Program-made: the position numbers and the translations under genes
In this document: in pieces, positions 34,378-45,516 of the stretch
How positions within the stretch are numbered: position 1 is the stretch's first letter
Layout of the letters: each line of letters begins with the position of its first letter
The notes under the pieces: model-generated
What the model was told of the DNA's origin: nothing
What the model saw: the letters and a program-made list of their open reading frames with translations, nothing else
Database searches by the model: none
Assembly: GCF_032854445.1 (NCBI RefSeq)
Contig: NC_088307.1
Location: 14,074,001-14,138,000, forward strand
From: Liolophura sinensis
Lineage: Eukaryota; Mollusca; Polyplacophora; Chitonida; Chitonidae
Direction: 5' to 3'
Length of the DNA stretch: 64,000 nucleotides

Positions 34378-34572
34378 AAATTCCTGGTCGCTTCACAAAA
34401 ATGTATTTGTTCTGTGACGTGAATGAGGACTTGGAGGTGACCGGGGCAGGGGAAATGCAGCTGCGCTCCCCATGTGTGTGTAGCGGGGGCTGCACACTGC
34501 AGCCTGATCTCAGTCCTGGCTCCCTACTACTCATTATCTTTTTCACTGTCCTGGCTGCTTACCTCGTTGTTG
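34378..34572 (+). CDS. M6PR-like receptor exon 2: end of MRH domain and transmembrane helix
   Basis: Acceptor CTTGTGTTTGCAG, donor GTTG|GTAAGA. Encodes IPGRFTKMYLFCDVNEDLEV, then a Cys cluster SPCVCSGGC, then LSPGSLLLIIFFTVLAAYLV. The last block aligns almost residue for residue with the vertebrate cation-dependent M6P receptor (LSVGSILLVTFASLVAVYVV). The Arg before the strand ending in FCD sits where MRH domains place a sugar-contacting Arg. Confidence 0.93.
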
Positions 34573-35593
34573 GTAAGAAGGAGTAATATGCTGTTATAAA
34601 AACTGTGTCCTACTGTAGCTTTACTGGAAAAACTAAAACTGTGAAAGTCGTTAACTGTGATCAGTTGAACTAATTAATGCATGCAATTACTCAGTCTTGA
34701 TGAAGAATACTGTGTTCAGCATAAAATTTTATCCTTAACTAATATACATAACATGCTGTAATTCCTGAACCTTCTCGCAGGTTAATGAAAGAACAAATTT
34801 CAGTGCAGTTTATGCATATTTTTAATTTGATTTTGACATGTTTGGAGACATAACCACATCGGTTGGATTGGCCAATTTCAGTGCTTTACAAAAAGTATAA
34901 TTCTATCAGATTACACAGAATAGTGGCCTCAGACTATGCTTGAATAAACACCTTACAAACATGCGAAAAGATTGAAGAGTTACATTAGTGACTCATTTTT
35001 TGAGTTTGTTGGTCATAGGAAGCTGTTTTGAAGTTTCTTTGAGAAGTACATGTAGGATGATATTTGGTACCAAAATAACTTTAATGCAAAGTTTTTGGAT
35101 CAAATACTGTATTTATTTACTGTATGTAAATGTAGTGTAACGTACATCATAGGCAGAATATGTAAAATCTTGTTAGTCGGCCAGATTAGTAAGCTTCTCT
35201 GTCGGTATATTGTCAGATTTTGATTCTATGCTTATTACCCATTATAATGTTCAAAACTTGGTTACTTGTATCTTTGTAATGTCTTTTGTTTTTGAATCCA
35301 CTATTTACCATAGCGATCAATGGGCTGACCTAGTCCTGCATGACAGCACCTATGCTCCAATATTATTTTAAAGTGACTACGGTACAGTCATGCTTGAGGT
35401 GTGAGTTGGCAGAACTCTGGCACTACTCCAAGAAAAGTGACTACCTTATTGACTTCAAAACAATGTTGGAGCGAAGGTGCCGTATGCAGGAATAGGGCTA
35501 ACCTAAATCTTACATCAGAATTCACTGCGATTGGGGTCTGTAAATTCTCATTGCTTTTACATGTAGTGAACTTTGGTCATTTTCTCTTCGCAG
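34573..35593 (+). other. Intron 2 of M6PR-like gene with MITE family A
   Basis: Holds the complete MITE at 34755-34985; otherwise AT-rich with no feature. Confidence 0.8.
34755..34985 (+). mobile_element. MITE family A, complete copy
   Basis: Terminal inverted repeats: left CTGTAATTCCTGAACCTTCT, right reverse-complemented TGTAACTCTTCAATCTTTTC. Length about 231 bases, TA-like flanks, no coding capacity. It is inverted relative to the copies at 10668 and 17836. Confidence 0.85.
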
Positions 35594-35760
35594 GTTCACT
35601 AGCAAACAAGGCTATCAATGGAGCTGTTGGTCTAGAGATTATACCCAACTACAGCTTCTGGTCGGAGTTACCTGCCCTTGTCAAAGATGGCTACTTGTTT
35701 TTTCTGAGCCCATGTTTAGGCGATCAAGTTAGATACAACAACATTTACCAGAATATTTGA
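35594..35760 (+). CDS. M6PR-like receptor exon 3: cytosolic tail
   Basis: Acceptor TTTTCTCTTCGCAG; G from exon 2 plus GT gives Gly, then SLANKAINGAVGLEIIPNYS, FWSELPALVKDGYLFFLSPC and a C-terminus VRYNNIYQNI, TGA at 35758-35760. The stretch G.E..P...FW..L..LV.DG matches the cation-dependent M6P receptor tail ([20 protein letters not shown]). The vertebrate acidic di-leucine end is replaced by two overlapping-type YxxPhi motifs, YNNI and YQNI. The full protein is 261 residues (vertebrate M6PR about 277). Confidence 0.93.
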
Positions 35761-36946
35761 TCCACAAAGGAAATGTACAGATGTAAAACTTTGATGTTAC
35801 AGTAGTCAGTTTGAGCAAATCTGATTTGACTTCCTGTGATTTGTTGTTTTTTTTTTGATTGATTGATTGATGTAGCTTGATTCGGCCTTCTATGTTGTTT
35901 TGGATCTGTTGATTGATTGATTGATTTATTTATTCACCAATATACCATATTCAGAGGTTAAGAGACACTATTGGCGGGGAATAAAGCCCTGCACAGCTTG
36001 CTCTTTCCCAACTTAAAATTATAAATTTATGGTGAAGACGGATTCTGGGGGAATTATTAGGAATCGGATAAATTTCGACTTTGAAGTAAAACAACTGGTC
36101 CGATTGCAGGGAATTTGAGTATTTGATGTGCAGCTGATGACATGTAAACCTGCTGATTTGTTCCTTTGTCAGATCTTGCCAAGTACTTTTGTTGATAGCA
36201 TTGTTTGTATGTTATCTTTGGACATGGTATTAGCTACATGTACTTAATTTCAACATGTACACAACTTGTTTAGTTTTCTTTGTGGAGATTTTATTTCTTT
36301 TACTTTTAAAATAATAATGTAAGATATTTTATAAAGAGGATTGTTTTCAACCTGCTCAACTCTATACAGTGCAATGTTTTATTTTTGTATTTTGTTCAGT
36401 TTTTTGAACTGTTCTGGTATTGGGAGTAAATATTCCTGTGCCCAGTTTCACAAAGATATTGTACACTTAAGATAATTGCACATCTTTTAGCATGCATTTC
36501 AGTGCTTTAATTTTTTTCTCTGATTAGTTTTTAAGCAGTTTTTCATTCTTTTATTTTATTGTTAGTCCGAGATTGCTCTGATATTATTTTTGGCAAAATT
36601 TTGTTCGGCTAGTGATGTTCCCAAACCAACGTGAGAGTGTGCTTCAGCCTCGACATATTTGACAAGGGCAGGTAACTGCATCAGGTTTTTAAATGGAGCG
36701 CTCTCTGATGTCGGTTTGGGGCCATCTATGAATAAAAAAAAATTATGCCAAACCTAACGTGAGTGCGTTCTCGCACTATTTTATTTGCTACTTTTAACTT
36801 AATTTATTTTATTTTCTGTACTGAGAAACCCATTAGTATGAGTATTTATGTTTTTTTTTGTAATATACATGTAATTGTCTGCGTTAAGCCGTTTACATCA
36901 AGTGCTTATTAGGTAAAAATTTTATTTATTTATTTAGTTATTGTCA
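35761..36946 (+). other. 3' UTR and downstream region of M6PR-like gene
   Basis: Contains (TTGA)n runs at 35857-35873 and 35910-35926 and several AT-rich tracts; GAATAAAAAAAAA near 36729 is one possible poly(A) signal. The transcript end is not certain. Confidence 0.5.
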
Positions 36947-36954
36947 TTTTAAGG

Positions 36955-37195
36955 TACTCCGTGGCCTAGGTGGATGGCAAGCCAGCGTAGTGCAATCTCC
37001 CAGGAGCCTCTCGCCAATGCAGTCGCTGCAATTTCAAGTCCAGCTCATGCGGGCTTCCTCTCCGGCTGTACATGGGGAAGGTCTGCCATTAACCTGTGGA
37101 TGATGGCGGGCTTCCTCTAACTATAATGCTGGCTGCCCTTGTATAAGTGAAATGACCTTGAGTACGACATTAAACACGAGTTAAATAAAAAAAAG
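36955..37195 (+). mobile_element. SINE family 1 copy with degraded head
   Basis: TACTCCGTGGCCTAGGTGGA (head), CCCAGGAGCCTCTCGCCAAT, AAGTCCAGCTCATGCGGGCT, CTTGTATAAGTGAAATGACC, ACATTAAACACGAGTTAAAT. Confidence 0.88.
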
Positions 37196-39429
37196 ACCAT
37201 TTTATACAACATACTTAGTGCTGATTTTATAGTGCATGTGTATCAAAAGTGGCCAGCTTTGAATAAAATTACGCTGACTCTAAAGGGAACAATCACACCT
37301 CTTAAGGCATGTAAGGTAGCCTACAAATCTTACTTAAGACAGCAGCCATGCCCCACAGAGCTAGTATAGAAGTGATGGCCACTCTGCTTAATGCCTAGTC
37401 ACCAGATGCAGTGTAGACTGCTTGGATAGTTCCCGTCCTTATCATAAGAGAAGTGGACGAAAGCTGTGTTTGAAGCTTGTAGAATATAGTTTCTGTTTTG
37501 CTTATCGAGAAATTTCTTTCTTTTGTTAGTTTAGGCTACAACAATATAACGTATTGTGTCACAGGCAGAATGGATCTCGTATAAATAAGAATAATACTTG
37601 AAAATCGTCTAATTTGGTGGAAAGGTGGACTGTACCGACAGTTTTTCCTGTTAAGAAAATACTAACATGATGGAAAAACATAAAGACATAAGATTTTCAA
37701 TGAAATTTTTCTTCCATTTTGAATATTTTGGAAATCGTCTTAGCCCGTAGAACAGAAAATGAAATTGGTGTCGCCTTAGACGAAGGCTGTGTTTGAAACT
37801 TGCAGGATAGCTTTTTGTTTTGATTATAAAGGATTGTGAATTTCTTCTTTATGAGCTGATACCTGTTGTGTATTTTCACTCTGCGGTTACATATTGTTTG
37901 TGATGTTAGTACGATAGTGCATGCATGTGATATTAGAATATGATGGTATATACTTGGCAGCTAGGACACAAAATTGTAGGTTTATATGTGATCACACATG
38001 CACGTACTGAACATGGTACGCGTCGGCCAGGCCTTTGTAGTCACAGCAGGTATACTTGAATATTGTACAGGAATAGTTCAGCAAACCAGTAGGCTGCATG
38101 TCCTCCTTACGGTAGGACTTTAATCTGGATTTGGTCGCTGAACATGTAGTGAAGCAATTGAATGCTTGTCCTTCACAGCCATTTCAGACATGCAGAAGGC
38201 TTCACTCGTTCTTCATTTAAATGTGTTTGCTTCATTATCACAGATATAGGTTGCATGCGTGAACTTAACTGTAATGTCCTTGAACTTAGCTGCAATGTCC
38301 TTGACCTTAACTGAATTGTTCTTGGCCTTGTATGTTTGTAATCTTATCCTCTTCAACCTGTCTAAAATGGCCTTAGTCATACGTGTAATCTCCTTTGCAT
38401 TACCTCGATCTACATAACTTTCATATGCAATGCCATTTTTTAATACCTTACCCGGAATTTGAATCTCCGATGAAAGCATATGATACCTGTATTTCCTATG
38501 AACTTAAATACGTGTAAACTACACTGCATTGATGACCGTCTAGCTTTTCTTGTTGCGCACTGCCGTATTCATCGTTAAATTCGGTTGTCTGTCTGTCTGT
38601 TGTATGTGTACCTACACCAGTTAAAATCTTGTCCGAGCCATAGAGGTATCTCATCGAGGGCTGGAGTTGGTGGAATTGTGGTAAAGTTCAGCGTCCATAA
38701 GTATTGTGATTATGTGCCTAAGTCAAAGCTTTAATAATTGAAACAAAATTTAAGTTTTTCTGTTTTGAGAACAGGCATGCCATATTTCCGAGTAGAATTG
38801 AATGTTGTGAGTGTAGTACGGAATGACAGAAAGGAAGTGGGTGACGAGGTTTTATAGACATATATGCCTTATAACATGGCGTTATTTTCTCTTGTTGCAC
38901 TATTGTTATTTCTTTTTTACCTGCCTACATAGGCAGGTAATTAGTCCATTACACGCTCTTTAACAGTGTTACAAATGTGATTTGTGTTTGTGATAGTAGG
39001 CATATGTACATGTAATTGGATATTCAAATGCTGTAATCCCAATGCTTACACTTTGTTGTCTAGTCTTAATTAATGAAACTAAAATTGACAAGCATGCATG
39101 TATAATATACCGCTGTGCATTTTATGGACGTTTATAAATCTGGAATATCCATGTACCGGTAACCCTTACAGTTGCATTTGGATAAATAAATAAAAATTTA
39201 AAAAAAAGACTAGTTCATGAATATGTGTAATGGGTGAAAACTTTGTGACGTTGTGTATATATTCATCCCGCATCAGACAAAATACTTCGCTTTTCATTGG
39301 GCGGAATTTATTTTGGCAAATTCGGCTGGAACACTCTTCCGCGTGTGACACATCATATTGGTGGATGACAAGTGGTCTATAGCAAACTTAATGTACTACC
39401 ACACGGCATAGCACCGTCGACCACTTATT
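37196..39429. other. Non-coding stretch with a diverged duplication and a palindrome
   Basis: A roughly 65-base segment at 37452-37520 (ACGAAAGCTGTGTTTGAAGC) recurs diverged at 37780-37850 (ACGAAGGCTGTGTTTGAAAC). A short 21-bp-type repeat (CTTAACTGTAATGTCCTTGA) lies at 38258-38330 and makes the minus-strand 88-codon frame there look regular. No gene supported. Confidence 0.55.
38917..38940. repeat. Perfect palindrome with 11-bp arms and 2-base spacer
   Basis: TTACCTGCCTA, then CA, then TAGGCAGGTAA. Near-perfect palindromes of this kind can be extruded as cruciforms or be a protein binding site. Confidence 0.95.
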
Positions 39430-39532
39430 ACCATGATCCAGCGCATGCTGGCTTGCTCTCGCAGGAAGGTCTGCAGGAACCTGCGGAAGGTCGTGGGTTT
39501 GTTCCCACAATAATCACCAATCCAATAAATAA
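39430..39532 (+). mobile_element. SINE family 1 remnant with internal deletions
   Basis: CAGCGCATGCTGGCTTGCTC, GAAGGTCTGCAGGAACCTGC, then directly TAATCACCAATCCAATAAAT. Confidence 0.8.
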
Positions 39533-39571
39533 ATATTACCATTTATATAAGTATTAAACTCAAGTATCGTT

Positions 39572-39990
39572 TATCTATGCGTCGAAACAGGTATTCGTAA
39601 TACAGCCGTCAGCCAATATTGACGTTCCAGGTCAATAATAGCAAGGCCAATTCTAAAAAATGACGTTTAACACATACCACAAAAAATCTAAGAAAGTATA
39701 TAAAAGTACGAAATTAATACGGATCTATGCGTCGAAACAGACATTCGTATACCAGCCTTTAGCCAATATTGACGTTCCAGGTCAATAATAGCAAGGCCAA
39801 TTCTCAAAACGACTTTAAACACATACCACAAAAAATCTAAGGAAGTATATAAAAGTGCGAAATTAATACGGAGCTATGCGTCGAAACAGACATTCGTAAA
39901 CCAGCCTTTAGCCAATAAGGACGTTCCAGGGCAATAATCGCAAGGCTAATTCCTAGAAACGACGAACTGTACAAACTATCAAAGAACTAA
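39572..39990. repeat. About 149-bp tandem repeat, 3 copies
   Basis: Copies start with TCTATGCGTCGAAACAG near 39573, 39723 and 39873 and share TTGACGTTCCAGGTCAATAA and CACATACCACAAAAAATCTA. The third copy is the most diverged. Confidence 0.92.
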
Positions 39991-41187
39991 GAAAGTATAG
40001 GCCTATAAAGGACGAAAATAGGACGGAATCATACAAAGAGGAGCAGTTAAAAGTTTTCAATGATGTTAGATAGACGCAAGATATGTTCCAGCGGATTGAT
40101 TGAAATCAGGATTAAAATCGTGTACTATGCTAGAATATCAGGATACTTTCTTAGTTTTTTGGTGGTTTGTGTTAGAAAAACAAAGCATTCAACTGATTGA
40201 TGGCAAATATAATCGTCGAGCTGAAGAAGCCAAAAATGCAACCAATGAAGACAAGGAAAGATAGGGACAAATTTTTAGGACTATCTCAGAACATTTTTAC
40301 TCTCTAACCACACAATGTGGAATTCAAACCCCGTTTGTTTGCAGATATTACTGTTGAGGGCTCACATATGGCAACGAACTTTCCGTTATTTTAGACACGA
40401 GGCTCTCCTTTTACGATCAAAAACCATAGCATTGCCATTGGGCCAATAGGTTGATTTCAAAACTATCCTGTTTCATTTGCCTTTGTAAAGGTCGTAGATA
40501 GAAGGCCTTTCTCTCGGGGGCTGGGGAGGGGGAGGCTATGAAGGAGAATAAAACATGAAGCTTAACATGGATTGGAGTCGAACGCCGCTTTTCAAAACCG
40601 TGTGAAAGAGTATCGAGTTTGGTTGAATTAGCTGCTGAATAAGTAGTCCGACACAAACTTTATTGCTGCATGTTTGATGACGCATTTTTAATGCGAGTTG
40701 TCGACTTTTTGTTGTCTGGTAACAAGAAGGGAAAGATGTAATAATTATGGGAAGAAAGTTGTAAATATTGCATCTTCTCTGAACAGAGAAGGCCAATTTA
40801 AACTCAGTACCTTATGTGTAACACACACGCACACGCACACATAAATTAAACTTAAATCAGTGACAGTCGTACTTGTGAAACAGTTATAATGCAACGGTTT
40901 TTATCTGCTGTTATCCTCGCATGCAAGAACGACATTTCGCTTGATGGTTTCAGATCAGCTTTGTTTCCTTTGGAAACATCTTCAGTGTAGTCTAAGCAAA
41001 GTAATATATTTCCATCTTTCATCACACAAAACTGGCTATTTACCCAGCGTAATTCCCTGGAGTGCCATTTAATCTGGGGAAAGGGAACATGCTGCTCACC
41101 CCAAATCATTATAAGCCTACACCGACACCAAGAGACTCCACCCAGTCATTCCAGCCATTTAGCAAGAGACAAGGAACAAACGCTGTT
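39991..41187. other. Non-coding stretch, nothing recognised
   Basis: Mixed-composition sequence with CACACGCACACGCACAC at about 40823-40840. Open frames of 79-86 codons on the minus strand have no recognisable domains. Confidence 0.5.
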
Positions 41188-41592
41188 GATTCGTGAAAAA
41201 TACAGCTCAGTAGGTTTTTAAGTCTCATAAATACCTCGCAACTTGATTCGTGAAAATACAGCTCAGTAGTTTTTTAAGTCTCATAACTATCTCGCAACTT
41301 AATTCCTGAAAATACAACTCAGTAGTGTTTAAGTCTCATAAATACCTCGCAACTTGATTCCTGAAAATACAGCTCAGTAGTGTTTAAGTCTCATAAATAC
41401 CTCGCAACTTGATTCCTGAAAATACAGCTCAGTAGTGTTTAAGTCTCATAAATACCTCACAACTTGATTCGTGAAAAGTAAAGCTCAGTAATTTTGAAGT
41501 CTCATAAATACCTCACAACTTGATTCGTGAAAAGTAAAGCTCAGTAGTTTTTTAAGTCTCAAAAATACCTCGCAACTTGATTCGTGAAAAAG
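41188..41592. repeat. 56-bp tandem repeat, about 7 copies
   Basis: Unit TTGATTCGTGAAAATACAGC then TCAGTAGTTTTTTAAGTCTC then ATAAATACCTCGCAAC. Central copies share TTCCTGAAAATAC and AGTGTTTAAG variants, flanking copies TTCGTG and AGTTTTTTAAG, so variants cluster by position. Confidence 0.95.
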
Positions 41593-42857
41593 AATATAAA
41601 CGACGTTCGTATAAAAGACGAACAGCACAGAGTAAATCCAGAGCAGCGAAGACAATGTGATACATAACCGGGGGCTAAGTGCTGTTCAAACGCTTTATGA
41701 TTTCACCAGAGCTGTGTAATTCATGAACTTCTCAGAGACGCAATAAAAGTGTCTCTGAGAAACTTTAAAATGTGACTCCCTATCTTTATGTGCAGTGAGT
41801 AATAAAACGTTGAGTTTAAGCATTCCAATATTTACATACCGGTACCTAAAATTTATATGGGTTATACATAACGGATGTTACTCATTCAGTATAATTTTTT
41901 TTTTATTTTAAGCCGTGATCTGGCTCGGGTATTTTCTAGCTGACGGTCTAGATAGAGGCTTCAAAATATCGCCTGGTATAAATATACATGTGGGCGTTTT
42001 TAAAACGGGTTCTAAGCCAAAGAAATCGATGTTCAAAGTGAAATAATTCAACTCTCTCCCCACCTGAAATTCTGCAATGACAAAGTATATAACTATTGTT
42101 ATAATGACGAACTGATCTGACAAAAACAAAGGTTATATGCTTTAGTGCACCACTCCGGTAGTAATACTATGAAATTTAGAATACAACACTGAAATTTAGA
42201 ATTTAACCACACACATAATATCCCACAAAATCGTGTGTTTTTGCACAAATCATTGTACCTTGTAAGAATCGACCTGGATGTAACAACCAATCATGTATAA
42301 CCTAAGGCACAAAATACAATATTTTTTTCTTCAAAATTTACGTGAAAATACCATCCTAAATCACCTCGCACCTCCGATTGCATTCAAAAAAATATATGAA
42401 ATTTCTCCAAATGTCCAAGTTTATTACAAAATACATAGCTCTGATCACCCAGGTCAAAACGTTGCATTTTGGACTAATTTTGATTACAAATCTCCAAAAT
42501 TTACAATGTGCCTATTAAATAGGTGCGTGGCTACCCGTCATCCATTGTTCTGACGGTGACAGATTCCTAGGTTTTCTAACAGCTCTAGAATCGTGATCAC
42601 ATATGGATCGGACGACGTGTCGTGATTCTAGGCACAAATACAGTATCAACACAAATTGGGTAGAATTTTCTTGCCGATGTGAGGAAGACTCGTCTATATA
42701 CTTCCCAAGGCGCCGGGATGAACCTGCCAATATCACTTCTAGAAACCCTTCCGGGGATATTTTATAGGGATGCAAGAGGGGTTCATGGCCGAGGTCTTTG
42801 GCGTTCCACACCGGCGCAATGGCCCAGAATACACAATATGCGCAATTTTGACCCATG
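41593..42857. other. Non-coding stretch with a hairpin
   Basis: Arms TTCTCAGAGAC (41729-41739) and GTCTCTGAGAA (41751-41761) flank an 11-base loop GCAATAAAAGT. The 113-codon minus-strand frame at 42515-42856 has no domain I recognise. Confidence 0.5.
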
Positions 42858-44098
42858 GACTATATATATATATATATATACGCTGGTGCTGTTTACATGG
42901 TGGGGTAAATACGCTACTGTCGTTGACATGGTTGGGTATATACGCTGGTACCGTTTACATGGTGGGGTTTACATAGTGGGATATTTACGCTAGGGCCATT
43001 TACACGGTGGAGTTTATACGCTGGTGCGGTTTACATGGTGGTGTATTTTTGTGCTGGTGCAAGTCGCTTGGTGGGGTTTACACGCTGGTGCGGTTTATTT
43101 GGTGGCGTATATACGCTGGTCAAGTTTGCATGGTGGGGTTTACACGCCGGTGCGGTTTATAGGGCGGGGTTTATGCGCTGGTGCCGTTTACATGATGGGA
43201 TATTTACGCTGGTGCTGTTTACATGGTGGGGTAAATACGCTACTGTCGTTGACATGGCTGGGTATATACGCTGGTACCGTTTACATGGTGGGGTTTATAT
43301 GGTGGGATATTTACGCTAGGGCCATTTACACGGCGGGATTTATACGCCGGTGTGGTTTACATGATTGGGTATATACGCTGGAGCCATTTACATGGTGGGG
43401 TATATACGCTAGTGCGATTTAATGATGGGATTTATACGCTGGTGAGGTTTACAAGGTTGGGTTTATAAGCTGGTGTTGTGTACATGGTGGGGTTTATACG
43501 CTGTTGACGTTTACATGGTTGGGTTTTTGCTCTGGTACTGTTTATATAGTGGAGTGTATTCGCTGGTGCCGCTTACATGGTAGGGTTTTTACGCTCGTGC
43601 CGGTTACATGGTGCAGGTTATACGTTGGTGTCGTTGGGGTATATAGGCTGGTGCAGTTTGCATGGTGGGGTTTACAGGGTGGGGTATATACGTTGGTGCC
43701 GTTTGCATGGTGGGGTTTACACGCTGGTGCCGTTTACATGGTGGGGTATATATGCTGGTGCACTTTGCTTATTAAGGTTTAGACGCTGGTGCGGTTTACA
43801 TTGTGGGGTATATACGCTGGTGCAAGCTGCTTGGTTTTGTTTACACGCTCGTGCGGTTTACATGGTGGGGTATATAGGCTGGTGCAGTTTGAATGGTGGG
43901 GTTTATACGCTAGTGCCGATTACATGGTGGGGTTTATACGCTGGTTCCGTTTACATGGTTGGGTTTATACGCTGGTGCCGATTACACGGTGGGGTATATA
44001 CTCTGGTGCGGTTTACATGGTGGGGTTTATACGTTGGTGCCGTTTACATGGTCGAGTATATGCGATGGTGCAGTTTGGATGGTGCAGTTTATAAAACG
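42858..44098. repeat. 30/31-bp minisatellite, about 40 copies, seeded next to (TA)n
   Basis: After (TA)n at 42861-42880 the unit GTTTACATGGTGGGGTTTAT-ACGCTGGTGC repeats with many substitutions. Longer blocks also repeat: 42880-43010 is nearly the same as 43208-43340. Reading frames rich in W, G, Y (TVYMVGFIRW-like) are array artefacts. Confidence 0.95.
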
Positions 44099-44314
44099 CG
44101 CATAAAGCTATACTTTATATACATGAATCCCACTTTACAGAAGGAATCACGTAACAAAACTGGTTAAAAGCCCTGACGGTGAGTCAAATAAAAGCCCGAA
44201 TATTTGTCATCATATTTCTAGCCTTTGATTTTGGAGTGAACTATCTGCACAATAAGAGAGATACACAGCTGATTTGACGTTAGTATAACCTGCTTTTAAT
44301 CATACGTTTATTCA

Positions 44315-44455
44315 GTATGACTAATCATGCAGCAGTGTGACTAACCATGCAGCAGTGTGACTAACCATGCAGCAGTGTGACTAACCATGCAGCAGTGTGA
44401 CTAACCATGCAGCAGTGTGACTAACCATGCAGCAGTGTGACTAACCATGCAGCAC
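44315..44455. repeat. 20-bp tandem repeat, 7 copies, almost perfect
   Basis: Unit GACTAACCATGCAGCAGTGT; only the first copy (TAATCATGC) and the last junction differ. Low divergence implies recent expansion. Confidence 0.97.
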
Positions 44456-44687
44456 TAATTTACTTTGATAATCAGTGAGTCTGGTAAAATCGCTTAAAGC
44501 ACTGTTTAAATACTGTTTTCAAGCTTCGAGTAAACACAGTCTGTTTGTGTTACTTCTGTTTTCATTTATATGAGTATAAAAAATATGTGTTTAATCATAC
44601 GGCCTTTAAGCCTGGTACATGGAGGACAGTATAATGATTATTGTCTTCAAGCCTTATGCAGATAAAGTCTTAAACCTGGGCCTGGTC

Positions 44688-44948
44688 ACACCTCAGACTT
44701 CCTTGCTTGGCGTTCAGCATTGAAGGAGATAGCACAACGACTGGTTGACCTGTATCAGTTTAACCCGTATCAGTGGTGTCTTACATGCCCTCGGTAAGTC
44801 GTCAAAGCGAAGCAGCACTAGAAAAAAGAGCGGTGGAATTCCGTCATGCGAAAAGGAGGCTCATTACCTGCACTCTATGGATTCCTTCGTCGCCATATGA
44901 ATGAAAAATTGTTAAAAACAACGTTAAACCCTAAGCACTCACTCACTG
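44688..44948 (+). mobile_element. SINE family 2 copy
   Basis: Starts CTTGCTTGGCGTTCAGCA and ends CATATGAATGAAAAATTGTT, AACGTTAAACCCTAAGCACT with CACTCACT as its simple tail. This copy shows the family 3' end best. Confidence 0.75.
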
Positions 44949-45338
44949 AATGCCCGACTAGTCAGGAAGGAGGATGCTAATTTTAGTAATTATTATTTCA
45001 ACCCCAAAATACCCGTAATACTCCCCTCTCCCCTCACCAACACATATAGGCAACACCCCTAGGCACCCCCACCAGCTTAGCCTTCCACCGTTAGAGCGTT
45101 AAAACAGGATGTGACTCATTGCAAACGAGTGCTGTAACATATCACATTTTACATGACTGCATTCTATGTTTTACCCTAATTCTGATTTAACCATGGTGTC
45201 ATGGTTAAGTTGTTACTATTAAAGCATTTACATGAGCAGTCAGACTAAAACCCTATATAACTGAAGTAAATTAAGAAGAAGTCGAAATTAAAGGGTTATC
45301 TGAGGCCATTTACCAACTGTATATAAAGTCGTTGTATT
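44949..45338. other. Non-coding stretch, nothing recognised
   Basis: C-rich near 45010-45080, otherwise AT-rich; no supported feature. Confidence 0.5.
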
Positions 45339-45516
45339 GTATAATGTATTTATTTATTTATTATTTATTTGATTGGTGTTTTACGCCGTACTCAAGAATA
45401 TTTCGCTTATACAGCGTCGGCCAGCATTACGGTGGGAGGAAACCGGGCAGAGCCCGGGGGAAACCCACGACCATCCGCAGGTTGCTGCAGACCTTCCCAC
45501 TTACGTGTATAATGTA
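45339..45516 (-). mobile_element. SINE family 1 copy with target-site duplication
   Basis: Element 45350-45505 lies between TGTATAATGTA at 45339-45349 and 45506-45516. It is 5'-truncated (ends within the AGGTCTGCAGCAACCTGCGG region) yet otherwise near consensus, hence young. Confidence 0.95.

Noticed and set aside
38213-38479. Lys-rich 88-codon minus-strand ORF
   Set aside because: Its regular KVKDIAAKFKDITVKF pattern comes from a short 21-bp-type tandem repeat.
42770-44167. ORFs of 68-196 codons with W/G/Y-rich periodic protein
   Set aside because: Products of the 31-bp minisatellite read in three frames.
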